DNA of 64,000 nucleotides, taken from the NCBI GenBank assembly GCA_013076295.1, contig RQOL01000709.1, positions 62,001 to 126,000 of the forward strand, given 5' to 3'. Position 1 is the stretch's first letter; every line of letters starts with the position of its first letter. The translations under genes and the position numbers were made by a program. Source of the DNA: Sanderia malayensis (taxonomy: Eukaryota > Cnidaria > Scyphozoa > Semaeostomeae > Pelagiidae). The notes under the pieces were generated by a model. The model worked only from the letters and a program-made list of their open reading frames with translations, had not been told where the DNA came from and made no database searches. Below are positions 49,306 to 59,959 of the stretch, one piece after another.

Positions 49306-50046
49306 TTTTATTTTGTTTTGTTTAACCTCACGCTTTTCTTTCGGCTCGAGGGCCTAACCAAACACGAAGACAATTTTGATTTTTCTCGGGTCGTTTTGGG
49401 CCGATTTTCTCCATTTAAACTTTCCATAACTGTTTATTTACACAAGAACTAAAGTTATCTGGCTTTGTTTTTTTGTTTATTGATTTTCCTCTGTTTTTGG
49501 ACAGTTTTAGCCGAGATTGGTTTTGTGTGGAAAACCCGAAATTTTTCAAGCAACCACGCGTGTGTTTGGATTCGCGAAAAATAAATTTTAACCTGCCACA
49601 ACTTTGTTTTTTCACCCACATACTTTCGATACTATCGCGAAGGTATCAGCTTCATGTTGGTGTAATTTGAGTTAAAATGGACAAAGTTTGACCAAGTTAG
49701 GGGAATTTTTGTGTTTTTAAAGTTGCCTGATGAATAAATTTTTTCACGGCTTTTGTCTTGGGCTGCACTAAATACTCGCTTAAAATTCAAAACAACACTG
49801 TTAAGAAATGTGAATATTTTTATGGGATTCGCTGTTTTCTTAACTACAGTTTGATATAATTTTTTTTAGAGATTGAGTGTATTTTCCAGGATTGATTAAA
49901 TTTTTGAAGGCAACTTTTTTTTTCAAACTTCACACTGAAGCTATCAACCTTCGGCTTTCAGGGGGCGGTAGGGTGGGCGCTGGGCGGTCGATTGCCAAGG
50001 GGGAAGATCCGACCTCCCACCTTTACTTTCTTTAGAAATATTGCGT
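49306..50046 (+). mobile_element. 5'-truncated family non-coding region
   Basis: Begins mid-element at TTTTATTTTGTTTTGTTTAACC and follows the family consensus to GAAATATTGCGTCGTAG before the large minisatellite. Its 5' terminus and iterons are missing. Confidence 0.75.
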
Positions 50047-53000
50047 CGTAGTATGTATTGTAGGGTATGTATTGTATGGTATTTATTGTAGGGTATGTAT
50101 TGTAGGGTATGTATTGTAGGGTATGTATTGTAGGGTATGTATTGTAGGGTATGTATTGTAGGGTATGTGTTGTAGGGTATGTATTGTAGGGTATGTATTG
50201 TAGGCTATGTTATGTAGGGTATGTATTGTAGGGTTTGTATTGCAGGGTATGTATTGTAGGGTATGTATTGTAGGGTATGTATTGTTGGGTACGTATTGTA
50301 GGGTATGTATGTAGGGTATGTATTGTATGGTATGTATTGTAGGGTATGTATTGTAGGGTATGTATTGTAGGGTATGTATTGTAGGGTATGTATAGTAGGG
50401 TATGTATTGTAGGGTATGTATTGTAGGGTATGTATTGTAGGGTATGTATCGTAGGGTATGTATTATAGGGTATTTATTGTAGGGTATGTATTGTAGGGTA
50501 TGTATTGTAGGATATGTATTGTAGGGTATGTATTGTAGGGTATGTATTGTAGGGTATGTATCGTAGGGTATGCTATGTAGGGTATGTATTGTAGGGTATG
50601 TATTGTAGGGTATGTATTGTAGGGTATGTTATGTAGGGTATGTATTCTAGGGTATGTATTGTAGAGTTTGTATTGTAGGGTATGTATTGTAGGGTATGTA
50701 TTGTAGGGTATGTATTGTAGGGTATGTATTGTAGGGTATGTATTGTCGGGTATGTATTGTAGGGTATGTATGTAGGGTATGTATTGTAGGGTATGTATTG
50801 TAGGGTATGCATCGTAGGGTATGTTATGTAGGGTATGTATTGTAGGGTATGTATTGTAAGGTATGTATTGTAGGGTATTATTGTAGGGTATGTATTGTAG
50901 GGTATGTATTGTAGGGTATGTATGTAGGGTATGTATTGTAGGGTAGTATTGTAGGGTATGTATTGTAGGGTATGTATGTAGGGTATGTATTGTAGGGTAT
51001 GTATTGTAGGGTATGTATTGTAGGGTATGTATGCAGGGTATGTTATGTAGGGTATGTATTGTAGGGTATGTATTGTATGGGTATTTATTGTAGGGTATGT
51101 ATTGTAGGGTATGTATTGTAGGGTATGTATTGTAGGGTATGTATTGTAGGGTATGTATAGTAGGGTATGTATTGTAGGGTATGTATTGTAGGGTATGTAT
51201 TGTAGGGTATGTATCGTAGGGTATGTATTGTAGGGTATGTTATTGTAGGGTATGTATTGTAGGGTATGTATTGTAGGATATGTATTGTAGGGTATGTATT
51301 GTAGGGTATGTATTGTAGGGTATGTATGTAGGGTATGTATTGTAGGGTATGTATTGTAGGGTATGTATTGTAGGGTATGTTATTGTAGGGTATGTATTGT
51401 AGGGTATGTATTGTAGAGTTTGTATTGTAGGGTATGTATTGTAGGGCATGTATTGTAGGGTATGTATTGTTGGGTATGTATTGTAGGGTATGTATTGTCG
51501 GGTATGTATTGTGGGTATGTATGTAGGGTATGTATTGTAGGGTATGTATTGTAGGGTATGCATCGTAGGGTATGTTATTGTAGGGTATGTATTGTAGGGT
51601 ATGTATTGTAGGTATGTATTGTAGGGTATGTTTGTAGGGTATGTATTGTAGGGTATGTATCGTAGGGTATGTATTTAGGGTATGTATTGTAGGGTATGTA
51701 TTGTAGGGTATGTATTGTAGGGTATGTATGTAGGGTATGTATTGTAGGGTATGTATTGTAGGGTATGTATTGTAGGGTATGTATGTAGGGTATGTGTATG
51801 TAGGGTATGTATTATAGGGTATGTATTGTAGGTATGTATTGTAGGGTATGTATTGTAGGGTATGTATTGTAGGGTATGTATCGTAGGGTATGTATCGTAG
51901 GGTATGTATTGTAGGGTATGTATTGTAGGGTATGTATTGTAGGGTATGTATGTAGGGTATGTTTGTAGGGTATGTATTGTAGGGTATGTATTGTAGGGTA
52001 TGTATGTAGGGTATGTATGTAGGGTATGTATTGTAGGTATGTATTGTAGGGTATGTATTTAGGGTATGTATTGTAGGGTTGTATTGTAGGGTATGTATTG
52101 TAGGGTATGTATTGTAGGGTATGTATTGTTGGGTATGTATTGTAGGGTATGTATTGTAGGGTATGTATTGTAGGGTATGTATGTAGGGTATGTATTGTAG
52201 GGTATGTATTGTAGGGTATGTATCGTAGGGTATGTATGTAGGGTATGTATTGTAGGGTATGTATTGTAAGGGTATGTATTGTAGGGTATTTATGTAGGGT
52301 ATGTATTGTAGGGTATGTATTGTAGGGTATGTTATGTAGGGTATGTATTGTAGGGTATGTATGTAGGGTATGTATTGTAGGGTATGTATTGTAGGGTATG
52401 TATGTAGGGTATGTTATGTAGGGTATGTATTGTAGGGTATGTATTGTAGGATTTATTGTAGGTATGTATGTAGGGTATGTATTGTAGGTATGTATTGTAG
52501 GGTATGTATGTAGGGTATGTTGTAGGGTATGTATTGTAGGGTATGTATTGTAAGTATGTATTGTAGGGTATTTATTAGGGTATGTATTGTAGGGTATGTA
52601 TTGTAGGGTATGTATGTAGGGTATGTATGTAGGGTATGTATTGTAGGGTATGTATTGTAGGGTATGTGTTGTAGGGTATGTATTGTAGGGTATGTATTGT
52701 AGGGTATGTATGTAGGGTATGTATTGTAGGGTATGTATTGCAGGGTATGTATTGTAGGGTATGTATTGTAGGGTATGTATTGTGGGTAGTATTGTAGGGT
52801 ATGTATGTAGGGTATGTATTGTATGGTATGTATTGTAGGGTATGTATTGTAGGGTATGTATTGTAGGGTATGTATTGTAGGGTATGTATAGTAGGGTATG
52901 TATTGTAGGGTATGTATTGTAGGGTATGTATTGTAGGGTATGTTTGTAGGGTATGTATTATAGGGTATTTATTGTAGGGTATGTATTGTAGGGTATGTAT

Positions 53001-56000
53001 TGTAGGATATGTATTGTAGGGTATGTATTGTAGGGTATGTATTGTAGGGTATGTATCGTAGGGTATGCTATGTAGGGTATGTATTGTAGGGTATGTATTG
53101 TAGGGTATGTATTGTAGGGTATGTTATGTAGGGTATGTATTCTAGGGTATGTATTGTAGAGTTTGTATTGTAGGGTATGTATTGTAGGGTATGTATTGTA
53201 GGGTATGTATTGTTGGGTATGTATTGTAGGGTATGTATTGTCGGGTATGTATTGTAGGGTATGTATGTAGGGTATGTATTGTAGGGTATGTATTGTAGGG
53301 TATGCATCGTAGGGTATGTTATGTAGGGTATGTATTGTAGGGTATGTATTGTAAGGTATGTATTGTAGGGTATTTATTGTAGGGTATGTATTGTAGGGTA
53401 TGTATTGTAGGGTATGTTATGTAGGGTATGTATTGTAGGGTAGGTATTGTAGGGTATGTATTGTAGGGTATGTATGTAGGGTATGTATTGTAGGGTATGT
53501 ATTGTAGGGTATGTATTGTAGGGTATGTATCGCAGGGTATGTTATGTAGGGTATGTATTGTAGGGTATGTATTGTATGGCATTTATTGTAGGGTATGTAT
53601 TGTAGGGTATGTATTGTAGGGTATGTATTGTAGGGTATGTATTGTAGGGTATGTATAGTAGGGTATGTATTGTAGGGTATGTATTGTAGGGTATGTAGTG
53701 TAGGGTATGTATCGTAGGGTATGTATTGTAGGGTATTTATTGTAGGGTATGTATTATAGGGTATGTATTGTAGGATATGTATTGTAGGGTATGTATTGTA
53801 GGGTATGTATCGTAGGGTTTGCTATGTAGGGTATGTATTGTAGGGTATGTATTGTAGGGTATGTATTGTAGGGTATGTTATGTAGGGTATGTATTCTAGG
53901 GTATGTATTGTAGAGTTTGTATTGTAGGGTATGTATTGTAGGGCATGTATTGTAGGGTATGTATTGTTGGGTATGTATTGTAGGGTATGTATTGTCGGGT
54001 ATGTATTGTGGGGTATGTATGTAGGGTATGTATTGTAGGGTATGTATTGTAGGGTATGCATCGTAGGGTATGTTATGTAGGGTATGTATTGTAGGGTATG
54101 TATTGTAAGGTATGTATTGTAGGGTATGTGTTGTAGGGTATGTATTGTAGGGTATGTATCGTAGGGTATGTATTTTAGGGTATGTATTGTAAGGTATGTA
54201 TTCTAGGGTATGTATTGTAGGGTATGTTATGTAGGGTATGTATTGTAGGGTATGTATTGTAGGGTATGTATTGTAGGGTATGTTATGTAGGGTATGTGTT
54301 GTAGGGTATGTATTATAGGGTATGTATTGTAAGGTATGTATTGTAGGGTATGTATTGTAGGGTATGTATTGTAGGGTATGTATCGTAGGGTATTTATCGT
54401 AGGGTATGTATTGTAGGGTATGTATTGTAGGGTATGTATTGTAGGGTATGTATCGTAGGGTATTTATCGTAGGGTATGTATCGTATGGTATGTATTGTAG
54501 GGTATGTATCGTAGGGTATGTATCGTAGGGTATGTATTGTAAGGTATGTATTGTAGGGTATGTATTCTAGGGTATGTATTGTAGAGTTTGTATTGTAGGG
54601 TATGTATTGTAGGGTATGTATTGTAGGGTATGTATTGTTGGGTATGTATTGTAGGGTATGTATTGTCGGGTATGTATTGTAGGGTATGTATGTAGGGTAT
54701 GTATTGTAGGGTATGTATTGTAGGGTATGCATCGTAGGGTATGTTATGTAGGGTATGTATTGTAGGGTATGTATTGTAAGGTATGTATTGTAGGGTATTT
54801 ATTGTAGGGTATGTATTGTAGGGTATGTATTGTAGGGTATGTTATGTAGGGTATGTATTGTAGGGTAGGTATTGTAGGGTATGTATTGTAGGGTATGTAT
54901 TGTAGGGTATGTATCGCAGGGTATGTTATGTAGGGTATGTATTGTAGGGTATGTATTGTATGGCATTTATTGTAGGGTATGTATGTAGGGTATGTATTGT
55001 AGGGTATGTATTGTAGGGTATGCATCGTAGGGTATGTTATGTAGGGTATGTATTGTAGGGTATGTATTGTAAAGTATGTATTGTAGGGTATTTATTGTAG
55101 GGTATGTATTGTAGGGTATGTATTGTAGGGTATGTTATGTAGGGTATGTATTGTAGGGTATGTATTGTAGGGTATGTATTGTAGGGTATGTATTGTAGGG
55201 TATGTATCGCAGGGTATGTTATGTAGGGTATGTATTGTAGGGTATGTATTGTGGCATTTATTGTAGGGTATGTATTGTAGGGTATGTATTGTAGGGTATG
55301 TATTGTAGGGTATGTATTGTAGGGTATGTATAGTAGGGTATGTATTGTAGGGTATGTATTGTAGGGTATGTATTGTAGGGTATGTATCGTAGGGTATGTA
55401 TTGTAGGGTATTTATTGTAGGGTATGTATTGTAGGGTATGTATTGTAGGATATGTATTGTAGGGTATGTATTGTAGGGTATGTATCGTAGGGTATGCTAT
55501 GTAGGGTATGTATTGTAGGGTATGTATTGTAGGGTATGTATTGTAGGGTATGTTATGTAGGGTATGTATTCTAGGGTATGTATTGTAGAGTTTGTATTGT
55601 AGGGTATGTATTGTAGGGCATGTATTGTAGGGTATGTATTGTTGGGTATGTATTGTAGGGTATGTATTGTCGGGTATGTATTGTGGGGTATGTATGTAGG
55701 GTATGTATTGTAGGGTATGTATTGTAGGGTATGCATCGTAGGGTATGTTATGTAGGGTATGTATTGTAGGGTATGTATTGTAAGGTATGTATTGTAGGGT
55801 ATGTATCGTAGGGTATGTATTGTAGGGTATTTATTGTAGGGTATGTATTGTAGGGTATGTATTGTAGGGTATGTATTGTAGGGTATGTATTGTAGGATAT
55901 GTATTGTAGGGTATGTATTGTAGGGTATGTATTGTAGGGTATGTATCGTAGGGTATGCTATGTAGGGTATGTATTGTAGGGTATGTATTGTAGGGTATGT

Positions 56001-56885
56001 ATTGTAGGGTATGTTATGTAGGGTATGTATTGTAGGGTATGTATTGTAGGGTATGTATTGTAGGGTATGTATCGTAGGGTATGTTATGTAGGGTATGTAT
56101 TGTAGGGTATGTTATGTAGGGTATGTGTTGTAGGGTATGTATTGTAGGGCATGTGTTGTAGGGTATGTATTGTAGGGTATGTATCGTAGGGTATGTATTT
56201 TAGGGTATGTATTGTAAGGTATGTATTCTAGGGTATGTATTGTAGGGTATGTTATGTAGGGTATGTATTGTAGGGTATGTATTGTAGGGTATGTATTGTA
56301 GGGTATGTTATGTAGGGTATGTGTTGTAGGGTATGTATTATAGGGTATGTATTGTAAGGTATGTATTGTAGGGTATGTATTGTAGGGTATGTATTGTAGG
56401 GTATGTATCGTAGGGTATTTATCGTAGGGTATGTATTGTAGGGTATGTATTGTAGGGTATGTATTGTAGGGTATGTATCGTAGGGTATTTATCGTAGGGT
56501 ATGTATCGTATGGTATGTATTGTAGGGTATGTATCGTAGGGTATGTATCGTAGGGTATGTATTGTAAGGTATGTATTGTAGGGTATGTATTGTAGGGTAT
56601 GTATTGTAGGGTATGTATTGTAAGGTATTTATTGTAGGGTATGTAGTGTAGGGTATGTATTGTAGGGTATATATTGTAGGGTATGTATTGTAAGGTATTT
56701 GTTGTAGGGTATGTATTGTAGGGTATGTATTGTAGGGTATGTACTGTAGGATATGCATTGTAGAGTATGTATTGTAGGGTATGTATTGTAGGGTATGTAT
56801 TGTAGGATATGTATGGTAGGGTATGTATTGTAGGTCATGTATTGTAGGGTATGTATGGTAGGGTATTTGTGGTAGGGTATGTATG
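50047..56885 (+). repeat. 6.8-kb minisatellite with higher-order repeats
   Basis: About 490 units of TATGTATTGTAGGG and its variants. A rare GTAGAGTTTG variant marks positions 50661, 51413, 53156, 53910, 54581 and 55585; neighbours at 752 and 754 bp reveal a higher-order unit of about 54 monomers. Between about 50870 and 52800 many monomers lose one or more bases, unlike the rest of the array. Confidence 0.95.
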
Positions 56886-56917
<32 letters not shown>

Positions 56918-57049
56918 GGTATGTATGTATGTATGTATGTATGGGCATGAGCGGGAGCGAATGCAGCACGCGAAGAGCGCCAACCACATTAAACTTTTGT
57001 TGCTTGGGGGGCTCCGGGGAGGGAGCGAAGCGACCGGGCCCCCGGCTGG
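56886..57049 (+). other. TATG tract and terminal tail of E4
   Basis: TATG repeats to 56941, then the tail with a damaged first hairpin (GCACGCGAAGAGCGC), ending CCCCCGGCTGG. CTGG also fits the Helitron CTRR rule. TCTATATATACTATTC of E5 follows directly. Confidence 0.7.
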
Positions 57050-57140
57050 TCTATATATACTATTCTACGGTCACACGTGACCCGCCGACTGTGAACAATG
57101 CCCATTGTCTTTTGAACAATCGACGCTCGACCGAACAATG
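57050..57140 (+). promoter_or_regulatory. 5' terminus of E5: palindrome and iterons
   Basis: TCTATATATACTATTC, then a 6-bp-stem hairpin around CACGTG, then ACAATG-CC-CATTGT and two further AACAAT motifs. Same plan in E2, E3, E7 and L. Confidence 0.65.
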
Positions 57141-57589
57141 GGATCAAAGGAATTTCGTTGTGAACACAAAGGTTTTTTTTCTGGGGGTCAATAAGGGTTC
57201 AAATTGGTATCCGAATGATCGCAGCATTGCGCTCATCACAGTAAAGCTTTCCGCTAAGTTCTACTCCAAACGGTTTGGGAGTTATGGCCCATTTTGTGTT
57301 CCGACTTTCTAGAAAGTTCTGAGGACAGAGTTAATGAGATGCAAAACGAGCAAGGAGAAGCACGTGTTTTTTTAGTTGAACGGGCGGCAAGTTGCTCGGG
57401 TTTAAACGAGAATACGTGCCGGAAATCAATTGTAAAGACGTGTCAATTGTTGTCAAGACCTGTGGAGACAATTGGTGAACAATTATTTCAAGGTATTTCC
57501 TTTATTCAATTGTTTTTGGCTTTAAATAGCACGAGTTTTGTTTTGTTTAGCCTCACGTTTTTCTTTCGGCTCGAGGGCCTAACCGAAAC

Positions 57590-58215
57590 ACGAAGACAAT
57601 TTTGATTTTCTCGGGTCGTTCTGGGCCGATTTTCTCCATTTAAACTTTCGATAACTGTTTATTTACACAAGAACTAAAGTTATATGGCTTTGTTTTTTTT
57701 GTTTTGTTGATTTTCCTCTGTTTTTGGACAGTTTTAGCCGAGATTTGGTTTTGCTGGAAAACACGAAATTTTCACGCAACACGCGTGTGTTTTGCATTCG
57801 CGAAAATTAAATTTTAAGCTGCCAAAACTTTGTTTTTTTCACCCAAATACTTTCGATAAATGTTCTACAGGCTATTGGCTTCATTTTGATATTTTCGTGG
57901 GTTCTGTAGGACAAAAAGTGGCCACGTTAATTTAATTTGAAAGTTGGTGAATCGAGTTTTAATTGCTAATTTTTGCACGGGTTTGATTTCATGGCTATTT
58001 TTGATGAAGAAAATCATGTCTTGGACTTCAAAAATGTACAACTAAAATTGTGAAAAGTATTTCAAATGCACCCAATTACTTTCGATACTTATTCGCCAAG
58101 GTATTAGCCTCATTTTGGTGTAATTTGAGGTAAAATGGACAAATTTTGACCAAGCTAGGGGAATTTTTGTGTTCTTAAAGTTGGCTGATTTATAAATTTT
58201 TTCACGGCTTTTGTG
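57590..58215 (+). repeat. Three-fold degenerate internal repeat in the non-coding region
   Basis: ACTTTCGATAA/ACT recurs at 57644, 57849 and 58078 (205 and 229 bp apart), each time with similar flanks (TTTGATTTT, CACG, AAAGTTGG). All family members carry it, so the 5' region itself grew from an old tandem repeat. Confidence 0.6.
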
Positions 58216-58510
58216 TTGGGCTGCACTAAATACTCTTTAAAATTCAAAACAACACTGTTAAGACATGTGAATATATTTATCGGATTCGCTGTTTCCTTAG
58301 CTACAGTTTGGTATATTTTTTATTACAGATTGAGTTTAAATTTTCCAGGATTGATTAATTATTTGAAGGCAACTTTTTTTTTCAAACTTCACACTGAAGC
58401 TATCAACCTTCGGCTTTCAGGGGGCGGCAGGGTGGGCGCAGGGCGGTCGATTGTCAGGGGGAAGATTCGAGCTCCCACCTTTACTTTCTTTAGAAATGTT
58501 GCGTCGTAGT

Positions 58511-59680
58511 ACGTATTGTAGGGTATGTATTGTAGGGTATGTATCGTAGGGTATGTTATGTAGGGTATGTATAGTAGGGTATGTTATGTAGGGTATGTAT
58601 TTTAGGGTATTTACTGTAGGGTATTTATTGTAGGGTATTTATTGTAAGGTATGTATTGTAGGGTATGTATTGTAGGGTATGTTATGTAGGGTATGTATTG
58701 TAGGGTATGTATTGTAGGGTATGTATTGTAGGGTATGTATTGTAGGGTTTGTATTGTAGGGTATGTATTGTAGGGTTTGTATTGTAGGGTATGTATTGTA
58801 GGGTATGTATTTTAAGGTATTTATAGTAGGGTATGTATTGTAGGGTATGTATAGTAGGGTATGTTATGTAGGGTATGTATTGTAGGGTATGTATTGTAGG
58901 GTTTGTATTCTGGGGTATGTATTGTAGGGTATGTATTGTAGGGTATGTTATGTAGGGTATGTATTGTAGGGTATGTATTGTAGGGTATGTATTGTAGGGT
59001 ATGTATTTTAAGGTATTAATAGTAGGGTATGTATTGTAGGGTATGTATAGTAGGGTATGTATTGTAGGGTATGTATTGTAGGGTATGTATTGTAGGGTAT
59101 GTATTGTAGGGTATGTATTGTAGGGTATGTATTGTAAGGTATTTATTGTAGGGTATGTATTGTAGGGTATGTTTTGTAGGGTATGTTATGTAGGGTATGT
59201 ATTGTAGGGTATGTATTGTAGGGTGTGTATGTAAGGTATGTATGTAGGGTATGTATTGTAGGGTATGTATCGTAGGGTATGTATTGTAGGGTATGTATTG
59301 TAGGGTATGTATGTAGGGTATGTATTGTAGGGTATGTATTGTGGGGTATTTATTGTGGGGTATGTATTGTAAGGTATGTATTGTAAGGTATGTATTGTAG
59401 GGTATGTAATGTAGGGTATGTATCGTAGGGTATTTATTGTAGGGTATGTATGTAAGGTATGTATGTAGGGTATGTATTGTAGGGTATGTATCGTAGGGTA
59501 TGTATTGTAGGGTATGTATTGTAGGGTATGTATGTAGGGTATGTATTGTAGGGTATGTATTGTGGGGTATTTATTGTGGGGTATGTATTGTAAGGTATGT
59601 ATTGTAAGGTATGTATTGTAGGGTATGTAATGTAGGGTATGTATCGTAGGGTATTTATTGTAGGGTATGTATGTATGTAT
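58511..59680 (+). repeat. Minisatellite of E5
   Basis: About 83 units of the 14-bp repeat. A block of about 230 bp (59225-59455) is repeated at 59455-59680 with the same variant order. Confidence 0.94.
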
Positions 59681-59854
59681 CGGCATGAGCGGTAGCGAAT
59701 GCAGCGCGCGAAGCGCGCCAACCAGATTAAGCTTTGTCTACTTGACGGGCTCCGGGGAGGGAGCGAAGCGACCGAACCCGGCCCATGTATGTATGTATGT
59801 ATGTATGTAGGTATGCATGTATGTAGGTATGTATGTATGTATGTATGTATGTAT

Positions 59855-59959
59855 GGGCATGAGCGGAAGCGAGGTTGGCGCGAAGCGCGCCAACCACATT
59901 AAGCTTTTGTTGCTTCGGAGGCTCCGGGGAGGGAGCGTAGCGACCGGGCCCCCGGCTAG
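59855..59959 (+). other. Terminal tail of E5 with 10-bp perfect hairpin
   Basis: GGTTGGCGCG (59873-59882), loop AAG, CGCGCCAACC (59886-59895). The left arm differs from other tails in a way that lengthens the stem. It ends GGGCCCCCGGCTAG. Confidence 0.75.

Larger units (their letters stand above)
33560..57049 (+). mobile_element. Composite Helitron E4 (23.5 kb) with damaged Rep-helicase gene
   Basis: Starts TCTATCTAATATTACTATAC and ends CTGG (57046-57049) in place of CTAG. Order: a divergent 5' region (33560-34972), minisatellite (34973-35439), an inactivated first tail (35440-35546), TATG-like repeats, Rep-helicase gene with a 3,629-bp duplication, the sequence after that gene up to 49305, then an abrupt join into the middle of a family 5' region (49306-50046), a 6.8-kb minisatellite and the tail. 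The join at 49305 removed the accessory gene found in L. It may be two elements fused by deletion rather than a unit that moved as one. Confidence 0.65.
57050..59959 (+). mobile_element. Non-autonomous Helitron E5 (2.9 kb)
   Basis: Starts TCTATATATACTATTC, has the palindrome GGTCACACGTGACC (57069-57082), AACAAT at 57094, 57115 and 57134, a complete 1.3-kb non-coding region, minisatellite (58511-59680), first tail without CTAG (59681-59784), TATG tract (59785-59854) and terminal tail with CTAG (59956-59959). It is the best copy to represent the complete non-autonomous form. Confidence 0.85.

Noticed and set aside
50573..55736. Long minus-strand frames coding for Tyr/Thr/Pro/Ile-rich repeats in the minisatellites
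   Set aside because: A 14-bp unit without stops in that frame gives an endless 14-residue repeat; they follow the satellite exactly, also in E1-E3, E5 and E7.
24720..56885. CRISPR-like regular spacing
   Set aside because: Repeats are contiguous with no unique spacers, and the sequence is eukaryotic.
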